NCBI GenBank assembly: GCA_910576845.1
Contig: CAJTJA010000023.1
Span: forward strand, 1-35,238
Length of the DNA stretch: 35,238 bases
Source of the DNA: an uncultured Oscillibacter sp.
Lineage (GTDB): Bacteria > Bacillota > Clostridia > Oscillospirales > Oscillospiraceae
Reading direction: 5' to 3'
This document shows, piece after piece, positions 24,057 through 31,428 of this stretch. The position numbers were made by a program, and so were the translations under genes. The notes beneath the pieces are model-generated. The model was not told where the DNA came from, ran no database searches, and saw only the letters and a program-made list of their open reading frames with translations. Every line of letters begins with the position of its first letter. The stretch's first letter is position 1.

Positions 24057-25115
24057 TCAATGGTCAAACAGCACAAGCCCCTTGAGATACCCCTCCGGCG
24101 CCTGCTCCAGCCAAGAGAACCCAACCGCCAATTCCTCAAACCGGCAGGTATGTGTAATCATCTTATCAAGCGGAAGAATTCCAGCTTGATAAAATTCAAC
24201 ACCTTTGCGGTCATTTTCCAGCACATCCGGCGCAGCAGAGGGGTGTACCGCGTAAATTACCGGCGTGCGGAGCATCATATCATGCGCCAGGCCAAAGGGG
24301 AAGGATTCGCCTCCGCCATAAACTGAACAGGCCAAAACACGGCCGCGGCCATGATAAGGAGCATTCTGTATTCCGTTTCTATGCGCAAATTTAATAATTC
24401 TGCACGCTGTTTCTAATCCGTAAAGACTTCCTGTAATTTCCACGACAGTATCGAAGAAATGCCCATTTGTCAGCGCATAAGCCGCTTTGCGCACATCTTC
24501 TTCCGCCGGGCAAAGCGTGGCGGAAGCGCCGTATGCTTGAGCATCCGACAACTTGCGCCGGTCCAGATCTACCGCGGTAATCTCTTCCATGCCAAGGCCG
24601 CGTAAACCGGAAATGGTCAGAAGACCGAGAGGACCACAGCCAACCACCGCAACCCTGCCCGGCGATTCCTCCAAAACCGTATTCAAAATGTTCACGATGC
24701 AGCCCAGTGGTTCCGCTACACAGAAACGGTAATCCCCGCGCAGTGTTTCCGGCAGCTTGAACACCATTGCATCCTCCTGGATGACAAGATGCGTGCGAAA
24801 ACAAGTCGGCATATGTCCGGTGATCCGGTCTCCAACCTGGAAACGAGTCACTTCCGCGCCGGTATCAATCACAGTGCCAACCGGTTCATGCCCCACCATA
24901 CCTGGAAATTTCATGACAGACGATTCCCGGTACCCCTCCGGAGAAATCTCAATAGACGCTACTCCGGTGTAGCGCGGAAGATCACTCCGGCACAGACCAA
25001 CCGAATCTATACGTACCAATATACCATGAGGCCCCAGCGCCGGAAGCGTTTCCTCAACAAAAGCGAAGGTTCTTGGCGCAATAATCTTCGCACAGACAGC
25101 GTTCATGACGACCAT
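24057..25115 (-). CDS. Zinc-type (MDR) alcohol/polyol dehydrogenase
   Basis: 352 residues from ATG 25115 (GGAGAAAGG nearby); ATG 25106 is a close alternative. Catalytic zinc ligands are visible as Cys42 (GLCRSDLPRY), His76-Glu77 (VGHEPVG) and Glu135 (VAEPLGC). The Rossmann motif is VVGCGPLGLL (158-167), followed by an acidic residue (DLDRRK), which suggests NAD preference. The four-cysteine lobe for structural zinc is missing, as in some glucose and sorbitol dehydrogenase relatives. Likely oxidises a hydroxyl of a sugar, polyol or related compound. It lies between the isomerase operon and the TAXI importer, so it is probably part of the same pathway, although convergent with the first. Confidence 0.88.
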   Translation of the reverse strand: MVVMNAVCAKIIAPRTFAFVEETLPALGPHGILVRIDSVGLCRSDLPRYTGVASIEISPEGYRESSVMKFPGMVGHEPVGTVIDTGAEVTRFQVGDRITGHMPTCFRTHLVIQEDAMVFKLPETLRGDYRFCVAEPLGCIVNILNTVLEESPGRVAVVGCGPLGLLTISGLRGLGMEEITAVDLDRRKLSDAQAYGASATLCPAEEDVRKAAYALTNGHFFDTVVEITGSLYGLETACRIIKFAHRNGIQNAPYHGRGRVLACSVYGGGESFPFGLAHDMMLRTPVIYAVHPSAAPDVLENDRKGVEFYQAGILPLDKMITHTCRFEELAVGFSWLEQAPEGYLKGLVLFDH

Positions 25116-25226
25116 ACCTTTCTCCGCAAAAGTCACCGGCAAATGATAAAACAAAGCTGGTGTTTCGACCACAGTGTATTGTTCTTAACTTGATCTGCAC
25201 ATAAAGCGAATATACCTCTGATAAGC

Positions 25227-25285
25227 AAGGAGCAACACGGCTGCCAGCGTCTGCTTTGACTCCGAAAAACCGTGCTGCTCCTTTT
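25227..25285. terminator. Terminator after the TRAP permease gene
   Basis: Stem arms 25227-25240 and 25270-25283 (14 positions, one mismatch), large loop, TTTTC on the plus side. It lies about 65 bases beyond the permease stop and separates it from the zinc dehydrogenase gene. Confidence 0.6.
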
Positions 25286-25347
25286 CAATCGAAGGTAGGA
25301 AATCTTGATAAAAACATTCCCAGAGGGTTCAAAAATTCCTTACTTCC

Positions 25348-27372
25348 TCACGCTATAGACAGCGCTTTCTCTCTTTTCAGCCGCATTGTTTGCAGTATGT
25401 AGGAAACCACGATAAGAGCAATGCCAATCATATCGCTCATCCAGTTTGAGTCGATCATTAGCAGCGCCGCAGCCCCCATCATCAGGCGCACATACCACTT
25501 GGCATGTGTCCGGAAATAACCTTGCAGTGCAGAAGCCGTGCAGAAGCTCCCGATACATGCGGTAATAAATGCAATTACAATCCGAATCACCTCTCCCTGC
25601 ATCAACAGCTCAGGAGAATATACAAACATATACGGTACTACAAATCCGATAATACCCAGACGAACCGCCGTCCATCCGACTTTTCTCATCGGAGCTCCAC
25701 ACAGCCCTGCAGCGGCAAACGAAGCCAAGGCCACTGGCGGCGTGATGGAAGAAAGACACGCATAGTAGAAAATAAACATATGCGCGGAGGCGGCGGGAAC
25801 GCCCAGCTTTACCATAGCGACGGGAGCAACAGCCGCAGCTACAATGTAAGCGGCGGAAGTAGGAAGCCCCATGCCCAGGACAAAGCAAGCCAGCATGGTC
25901 AAAACCATTGTAGCCAGCAGATGGCCGTGGGAAAGGGTGATAATCAGATTTGCCAGCTGAAGTCCCAAACCAGTCAAGTTGACAATACCGATAATGATGC
26001 CCACAACGGCGGTGGCCATGGAAACGGAGATAGTCTGCTTGACGCCTTTGATAATGGCTTTGAGAAGCTTCTGGGGATTGAGTCGGGTCTTTTTGTTGAA
26101 CATGCTCAGCGCAACCAGAAGCACGGTACTCCAAAAAGCGGCAAAATATGCCGTATAGTTGCTGAGAATCAAGACCAGCATCAAAATCACAGGAAGCAGC
26201 ATGATCGCATTGGTCTTGAACGATTCCTTCAGCTCCGGCAGCTGCTCCTTCTGCAGGCCGTTAAGGCCGCACTTCCGCGCCTCCAAATCCACAAAAAACC
26301 ATAGAGCCACATAGTAAAGCACCGCCGGAATCACGGCCATAAAAATAATGGTCCGGTAAGAAATGCCCAAAATTTCCGCCATAATAAAGGCGGCGGTACC
26401 CATCACCGGCGGCATGATTTGTCCGCCGGTAGAAGCGACAGCTTCCACTGCCCCAGCAAAGTGGGACTTATATCCCATCTCCTTCATGAGGGGGATTGTA
26501 AAGGCGCCTGTCGTCACCACGTTGGCCGGCGCACTGCCGGAAATCATACCAAAAAAGCCGCTGGAGAGAATCGCCATTTTCGCCGGGCCGCCTGGTTTTG
26601 TCCCTGCCAAACAAAGAGCGGCCTTAGTCAGAAACTCACTCAGTCCGGTTTCCGAAAGGAAAACTCCAAACATCACAAACAGGAACACATAACTGGAGGT
26701 TGTCCCCAAGGGCGTGCCAAAAATGCCCTCCAGGGAGATATACAGATGGTTAATCAGCCTGGAAACGGAATAGCCCCGGTGCATCATAAACGACGGTAGC
26801 CAAGGACCCAAATAAGCATACAGCAAAGCAAGCACCGCAATGACGGACAAGGCAGGACCTATAGCCCGCCGCGCGCCCAGAACCACCAGCACGATGGTGA
26901 GGCCGCCCATAACCAAATCCAGTGTTACAAGTGTTCCTGCGTTAATTGCAATGCGGTCAATATTAAAGAACAAGTAAAGGTTCACCACCGCGCCCATAAC
27001 AGCAAGAAGCGCGTCGTAAAGGGTAAAACGATCACGTTTTTTGCTCAGCGGGTAAACCAGAAAAGTCAGGCACAGGGCAAACGCTAAATGGAGGATGCGC
27101 GCCTTTGAGCCGGTGACGGGACTAAACCCAGCCAGCCAAAAATGAAACACGCTCATCGCGACGGACAGCACGGCAATAATTATCGCCAGTGTTCCCTTAC
27201 TCTCACGAAATTGGGATTCCGCCTCCACCTTGGCAATCATTTTATCTATATCTTCTTCACAAAGGCTATTTGCATTGTCAATCAGATCTGCAATGCGCTT
27301 TTCTTTTTCCGCCTCTTGAGGCGTACTTTCGGTGAAAGTCACCTTTTTTCTCTCGCTTTCGTTTGGTTTCAA
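25348..27372 (-). CDS. TRAP transporter, fused 4TM/12TM permease (TAXI type)
   Basis: 674 residues starting at TTG 27372, eight bases after GGAGG. After a charged, helical cytoplasmic N-terminus of about 60 residues come many membrane segments: an N-terminal small-subunit-like part (about 65-250), then a DctM-like domain with family-typical stretches such as SGSAPANVVTTGAFTIPLMKEMGY, TGGQIMPPVMGTAAFIMAEILG and GMGLPTSAAYIVAAAVAPVAMVKLG, and extra C-terminal helices. Known: fused permeases work with TAXI-type binding proteins and import carboxylates or similar anions driven by ion gradients. It is 111 bases downstream of the binding-protein gene on the same strand. Confidence 0.95.
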   Translation of the reverse strand: MKPNESERKKVTFTESTPQEAEKEKRIADLIDNANSLCEEDIDKMIAKVEAESQFRESKGTLAIIIAVLSVAMSVFHFWLAGFSPVTGSKARILHLAFALCLTFLVYPLSKKRDRFTLYDALLAVMGAVVNLYLFFNIDRIAINAGTLVTLDLVMGGLTIVLVVLGARRAIGPALSVIAVLALLYAYLGPWLPSFMMHRGYSVSRLINHLYISLEGIFGTPLGTTSSYVFLFVMFGVFLSETGLSEFLTKAALCLAGTKPGGPAKMAILSSGFFGMISGSAPANVVTTGAFTIPLMKEMGYKSHFAGAVEAVASTGGQIMPPVMGTAAFIMAEILGISYRTIIFMAVIPAVLYYVALWFFVDLEARKCGLNGLQKEQLPELKESFKTNAIMLLPVILMLVLILSNYTAYFAAFWSTVLLVALSMFNKKTRLNPQKLLKAIIKGVKQTISVSMATAVVGIIIGIVNLTGLGLQLANLIITLSHGHLLATMVLTMLACFVLGMGLPTSAAYIVAAAVAPVAMVKLGVPAASAHMFIFYYACLSSITPPVALASFAAAGLCGAPMRKVGWTAVRLGIIGFVVPYMFVYSPELLMQGEVIRIVIAFITACIGSFCTASALQGYFRTHAKWYVRLMMGAAALLMIDSNWMSDMIGIALIVVSYILQTMRLKREKALSIA

Positions 27373-27434
27373 CAGTGCGCCTCCTTAATGACATAAACAG
27401 GTGTGTAATCTAACCGCTAAGATTTGGATTGCCA

Positions 27435-27460
27435 CGGGATTCCCAGAAAAGAGAATCCCG
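27435..27460 (-). terminator. Hairpin between TAXI protein and permease genes
   Basis: 8-bp stem CGGGATTC / GAATCCCG with a ten-base loop and no T-run. It may reduce permease expression relative to the binding protein, a common arrangement in importer operons. Confidence 0.4.
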
Positions 27461-27483
27461 CAGCAGCTTTCCCGGTTGTATCG

Positions 27484-28584
27484 TTATTCAATAATTCCGT
27501 TAGCTTTAAAATAAGCTTCCGCACCGGGGTGCAGAGGCACCGTCAGTCCGCTGACCGCAGTTTCAGGAGTAATATTCTCAATAGCGGAGTGAGCAATGGC
27601 CAGCTCCTCGGTATTCTGGAAAATGCAGTCCAAGAATGCCTGAACAGTGGTATCATCCAAATCAGAGCGGCAATAGATATAGTTGGCGACAGCAACCGTC
27701 TTAACATCATAATCCTGATTGGCATAAGTACCAGCCTCAATAGTATACTCAAAATAAGCGGGGTTCAAAGCACACAACTCAGCAATCGCCTCATCGCTGA
27801 GAGAAACCAGCTTGCAGTTGCCGGTAGTCATGCAGTTGACCACCGCGCCGGCACCAATAGCGGCAGCAGAAAAGCCTCCGTCAATCTGCCGGTTAGAAAT
27901 CATGTCGGGGAAATCGTTGTCACTGGCATTTTCCGCCCGGAAAGCCTTACCCTCCAGGTAGTCCAACCCATAGACCGAGCAAATTTCCCGCATGTTCAGC
28001 TCCGCGGCGCTGCCCAAACCGCCGACAGAAAATGTTTTGCCGGCCAAATCGGCAACGGACTCTATACCGCTGTCCTTGGTAACGATGACATGGCAGACAT
28101 TCGGATAGCCATACACTACACTGGAAATATTGTTGTGGGGAGCGTCAAACGGAGCTGTTCCGGCCACGGCCTGAGCCGCCATGCCGGACTGGCTCCAGCC
28201 AAAATCTACCTCACTGTTCTCCAGCAGATTCAGAATTTCCACGCTGCCGGATGTTGCCTGCGTAGAACAGGAGACGTAATCAGAATAATTCGTATTCAGA
28301 ACCTGCGCAACAGCATTTGCAATCAAGAAGAACGTACCGCCGCTGGCCCCGCCGGCAAATTGAATTAGAACCGGCTTAGAGGGAGCATCCGGAAGAGCGA
28401 AGCCATCTTCCGCAGGAGGAGTATCAGGCCCAGAGGGAGTAACGTCACCGGAATTTTCAGGGGAAGCAGGCGGATCATTTGCGGGTGTGTTGGAGCTGCA
28501 TGCCGCAAGAGTAACAGCCATTGCGAGAGTAAGAAGCACTGCCAGAAGCCGTCTCGCCTTTTTCACATTAATCACCTTTTTCAC
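27484..28584 (-). CDS. TAXI-family TRAP solute-binding lipoprotein
   Basis: 366 residues from GTG 28584, nine bases after AGGAGG. The signal sequence ends in the lipobox LAAC (LLTLAMAVTLAACSSN), followed by a Pro/Ser/Asp-rich tether of about 45 residues. The mature domain shows the TAXI pattern: IQFAGGASGGTFFLIANAVAQVLN near the start, ATSGSVEILNLLENSEVDFGWSQSGMAAQAVAG, and LAGKTFSVGGLGSAAELNMREI. Known TAXI ligands are glutamate or 2-oxoglutarate-like acids, but most are unknown. First gene of the importer operon, which lies downstream of a 1.1-kb repeat-rich intergenic region. Confidence 0.94.
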   Translation of the reverse strand: MKKVINVKKARRLLAVLLTLAMAVTLAACSSNTPANDPPASPENSGDVTPSGPDTPPAEDGFALPDAPSKPVLIQFAGGASGGTFFLIANAVAQVLNTNYSDYVSCSTQATSGSVEILNLLENSEVDFGWSQSGMAAQAVAGTAPFDAPHNNISSVVYGYPNVCHVIVTKDSGIESVADLAGKTFSVGGLGSAAELNMREICSVYGLDYLEGKAFRAENASDNDFPDMISNRQIDGGFSAAAIGAGAVVNCMTTGNCKLVSLSDEAIAELCALNPAYFEYTIEAGTYANQDYDVKTVAVANYIYCRSDLDDTTVQAFLDCIFQNTEELAIAHSAIENITPETAVSGLTVPLHPGAEAYFKANGIIE

Positions 28585-28856
28585 AACAAAATTCCTCCTA
28601 ACTAGTATGATTTGAATCGCGGCGCATTTTAGACATCGCTTGAAAAGTGCCCGGCGAAAGCAGCGGATACCAACATTCGCCGGCTATACATAACGGATCG
28701 AAACAAATGGAACAAAAGTACTCACCTTTTAGCAAGGCGGCACCCTGCCCTGGGGCAAAGAAATTTTGCTCATTTGACTATGCGGCAGCAAACGCACAGC
28801 CAATCCAGACCTTGCTTGATAAATGGCGGAACTCCCAACAGCAACAGACTTTTTCA

Positions 28857-28935
28857 CCAATCAAGGAGATTTAACGCAGCCATACTTTTTGTTTGACAAA
28901 GCAACTCAATGTAGAGCGCTGAAAAACGCCCGCCG
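28857..28935. repeat. Dispersed intergenic repeat, type A, copy 2
   Basis: Starts CCAATCAAGG, passes through GCAG, GACAAAGCAACTCA and GTAGAGCGCTGAAAAA, and matches the copy at 14500-14577 along its length. A weaker third relative (CAAGGCGATTTGACGCGG) occurs inside the element at 29014-29172. Confidence 0.55.
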
Positions 28936-28959
28936 CCTTGACGCTTTGTCATTTATAGC

Positions 28960-29004
28960 CAGCACAGTAAAAAAAGTATTTCTCTCTTTTCAATTGCGTT
29001 GACT
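28960..29004. repeat. Dispersed intergenic repeat, type C, copy 2
   Basis: CAGCACAGTAAAAAAAG ... TCTCTTTTCAATTGCGTTGACT; same ends as the copy at 6557-6604 but without its central hairpin. GTTGACT is then repeated in tandem (28998-29011). Confidence 0.5.
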
Positions 29005-29013
29005 GTTGACTAA

Positions 29014-29172
29014 AGTCTGTTTTAAAACCAGCGGAATGTCGGATTGGGGCAGATTTTTTCGTCAGGCAAGGCGATTTGACGCGGGAATCCTGACGGATTT
29101 CAAGTCAAATCAACGCAGTCCTGGCGGAAAAGGATGCCCTGAGACGGCGTTTTGACGGTTTTAAAACAGACT
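29014..29172. mobile_element. MITE-like element with 16-bp perfect inverted ends
   Basis: AGTCTGTTTTAAAACC at 29014-29029 and its exact complement at 29157-29172 bound a 159-base non-coding segment. With mismatches the similarity of the ends extends further outwards (TTGA.CT on both sides). Inside are further inverted pairs: CGTCAGG/CCTGACG and GATTTGAC/GTCAAATC. This is the structure of a small non-autonomous transposable or REP/BIME-type element. No transposase is present and no clear target duplication was found. Confidence 0.55.
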
Positions 29173-29710
29173 CCAGATCAAGCACGGCCTAATCATATAA
29201 GAGCGGGCGCCTGCCTGTCTGAAGCCCAATATACCGCATTAAATCACAGAGAGCCCCACATGCATTTTGAGCACCTCAATCCAATCCATAAGGCGGCCTG
29301 TCTCATCCCGTCACGCGACATTCCCGCGATTCATTCTACCACCCCCGGTCAAACTCCCATTGAACCGCACTACTTACTTTGTTTTATTTTACTCTAAAAA
29401 AGCATTATTGAAAAATACTCATTATTTATGGGATTCATAATTCAAAATTATGACAAATTCCAACAGTACTGGCATTTTTGGAAAAAAGAACCCATAAGCA
29501 CAGGATATAACCGGCTGCTGCCGCCACTAGCTCCGGGGCAATGGACGGCCGCTAAAAGCTTCCAATTTCCGCGCAAAAACCGAGCATGTTCCGTAATTTT
29601 CAAAAAGCGCCTCCGATTGCTTTCCTAACCCGCTCCGCTGCCTTTTATCACTCCAAATTCGAAGCATTCACACCGTCAAAACGCTCATTTATTTGGCGGA
29701 TAAACAGCGC

Positions 29711-29735
29711 AAGGGCCTGCTGAAAGCAGGCCCTT
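29711..29735 (-). terminator. Hairpin after gpsA
   Basis: Perfect 10-bp stem AAGGGCCTGC / GCAGGCCCTT with a five-base loop, about 30 bases after the gpsA stop. The minus-strand tail (GCGCTGTTTATC) has a short T-run a few bases away. Confidence 0.6.
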
Positions 29736-29764
29736 GAATGCAGGAAACACAGTATTTACTTTCA

Positions 29765-30769
29765 TCACAGCCAAGCCGTTCCCAGCAGCTCATCCTTTCC
29801 TTCCCGGCCCATCAGTTCCGGGACAACGTCTCTGGCCGGTTTGCCCTTGTAAAGCACTTCGTAGGCACAGCGGCAGATAGGCATTTCCACATTCTCCCGC
29901 TCCGCAAGCTGATGAACGCTTTCAGCGGCATAATAGCCTTCCACCACCGCGCCCACTTCCTTCATGGCATCCTGCACAGTTCTGCCCTGTCCGATGAGAA
30001 TGCCCGCCCGGTTGTTCCGTGAATGCATGGAAGTACAGGTGACAATCAAGTCCCCCATGCCCGCAAGGCCCCCGAATGTTCTGCGGGCCCCGCCCAAATA
30101 CTCTCCCAAACGGGTAATTTCCGCCATAGCACGGGTCATCAGCAGAGCCTTGGTGTTGTCCTGAAAGCCCAGACCGGCACAGATGCCACAGCTCAGAGCA
30201 ATAACGTTCTTTAATGCCGCCGCCAGCTCCACCCCTATGATATCATAGCTGGTGTAGACCCGAAACCGTTCATTCATGAAAGCATCCTGGACAGAGCGGG
30301 CCGCATCCCGGTCCGGGCAGGCAGCGACGCACCCGGTCGGCAGCCGCAGTCCAACCTCTTCCGCATGGGAAGGCCCGGAGAGAGCCACCACCCGGCAGAC
30401 ATTTCCCGTAACCTCCCGCAGCACCTCGCTCATGCGAAGATTTGTATCCCGTTCAATGCCCTTGGAAACCGTTACCAGAATCGTTTCAGGCCGCAGATAA
30501 GGAGCGGTCTTCTCTCCCGTCTTCCGGACGGCAAAGGATGGAGGCGCACTGATCACCAAATCCGCCCCCTCCAGACAACTCATGTCCCCGGTAACGGCAA
30601 GGGTCTCCGGCAGAAGAATCCCCTTCAAAAGCGGATTCTCCCTGGTCCGGGCCATTTCCTCCGCCTTGGCGGGAGTTCGGGACCAAAGGGTCACGTCATG
30701 GCCATTGTCAAGGAGCACCAGAGCCAGGGCCGTGCCCCAGCCGCCGCTGCCTAATACCACTGCTTTCAT
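29765..30769 (-). CDS. gpsA: NAD(P)-dependent glycerol-3-phosphate dehydrogenase
   Basis: 334 residues, the normal length for GpsA. N-terminal VLGSGGWGTALALVLLDNGHDVTLW is the dinucleotide site; SKGIE, LSGPSHAEEV, ALKNVIALSCGICAGL (catalytic Lys) and GLAGMGDLIVTCTSMHSRNNRAG are all GpsA signatures. It reduces dihydroxyacetone phosphate to sn-glycerol 3-phosphate, the substrate of PlsY. Its ATG overlaps the plsY stop (ATGA), so the two phospholipid-precursor genes are translationally coupled. Confidence 0.97.
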   Translation of the reverse strand: MKAVVLGSGGWGTALALVLLDNGHDVTLWSRTPAKAEEMARTRENPLLKGILLPETLAVTGDMSCLEGADLVISAPPSFAVRKTGEKTAPYLRPETILVTVSKGIERDTNLRMSEVLREVTGNVCRVVALSGPSHAEEVGLRLPTGCVAACPDRDAARSVQDAFMNERFRVYTSYDIIGVELAAALKNVIALSCGICAGLGFQDNTKALLMTRAMAEITRLGEYLGGARRTFGGLAGMGDLIVTCTSMHSRNNRAGILIGQGRTVQDAMKEVGAVVEGYYAAESVHQLAERENVEMPICRCAYEVLYKGKPARDVVPELMGREGKDELLGTAWL

Positions 30770-31425
30770 GCGCTGCCCTCCTTTTTCTTATGAAACGAAA
30801 GTTTTCTCTCTGTGCCATGGAGCAGCCGCTGGGCATTCCCCCGGTGCTGCCAAACTACCAGCCCTCCCAGGAGAAAGGCCAGCGCCACAATCCAAACATC
30901 GGGATAGCAGTACCAGCTGATAAAGGGGAAGCTGGCCCCGGCCCACAGGGAGCCCAGAGATACATATTTGGTCAAAGCTGTCAGAATCAGAAAGCCTCCC
31001 CAGACCACCAGCGCGATCCGCCAGTCAAGCATAATGGCGATGGTGCCGCCGGAAAGGATGCCCTTGCCGCCTTTGAAATGGAACATACACGGAAACATGT
31101 GACCCAGCAAGCAGAAAACAGCCGCCCAATACTTTCCGAAAAGAAAATACCCACCGAAAAGACAGCTCCCCAACAGCACAGCAATTACCGCCTTCAGCAC
31201 GTCGCAGAGAATAACCACCAGCGTCAATCTGCCGCCAAATGTCCGGTGAAAGTTCGTCAGTCCCGCGTTTCCGCTGCCGTGGTTCCGGACGTCATCCCGG
31301 AGAATATACTTGGACACAATCACCGCGCCGTTGAAGCAGCCCAGGAAGTAAGCCGCCGCCGCTGTCAGAATCAGTACCAAAATCAGCGCCAGTCCTGTGG
31401 GAACCGCATAGATAGAACCCTCCAT
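30766..31425 (-). CDS. plsY: Acyl-phosphate:glycerol-3-phosphate acyltransferase
   Basis: 219 residues with several membrane helices. PlsY motifs: RNHGSGNAGLTNFHRTFG (motif 1, S/G-N-x-G-x-TN) and LLGHMFPCMFHFKGGKGI (motif 2). It transfers an acyl group from acyl phosphate to glycerol 3-phosphate, giving lysophosphatidate. It starts three bases after the der stop codon region, with its AGGAGG site lying inside the last codons of der. The protein is somewhat longer at both ends than many PlsY proteins. Confidence 0.94.
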   Translation of the reverse strand: MEGSIYAVPTGLALILVLILTAAAAYFLGCFNGAVIVSKYILRDDVRNHGSGNAGLTNFHRTFGGRLTLVVILCDVLKAVIAVLLGSCLFGGYFLFGKYWAAVFCLLGHMFPCMFHFKGGKGILSGGTIAIMLDWRIALVVWGGFLILTALTKYVSLGSLWAGASFPFISWYCYPDVWIVALAFLLGGLVVWQHRGNAQRLLHGTERKLSFHKKKEGSA

Positions 31426-31428
31426 GCC

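Larger units (their letters stand above)
28585..29764. other. 1.2-kb repeat-rich intergenic region
   Basis: No convincing gene in either strand; the frames that exist lack ribosome sites and protein-like composition. The region holds, from left to right, a type A repeat (28857-28935), a 9-bp inverted pair TGACAAAGC/GCTTTGTCA (about 28894-28950), a type C repeat (28960-29004), a tandem GTTGACT, a MITE-like element (29014-29172), a structured stretch around 29190-29390 that may be a relic, and an AT-rich block (29380-29470). It separates the accessory island from the housekeeping genes. Confidence 0.6.

Noticed and set aside
23863..24060. 65-residue protein from TTG 24060 overlapping the dehydrogenase stop
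   Set aside because: The first third runs through a stable hairpin directly after the dehydrogenase stop and has no clear ribosome site. Only the 42-codon internal version is listed, at low confidence.
14625..28584. Sulfoquinovose (sulfo-transketolase) pathway
   Set aside because: The split transketolase fits, but there is no sulfoquinovosidase, no recognisable sulfo-sugar isomerase of the known type and no sulfonate exporter in the window. Proximity to a sulfite reductase operon is not enough.
29152..29397. 81-codon frame on the plus strand
   Set aside because: It starts inside the inverted-end element, has no ribosome site and an unlikely composition; it looks like the complement of a structured or relic region.
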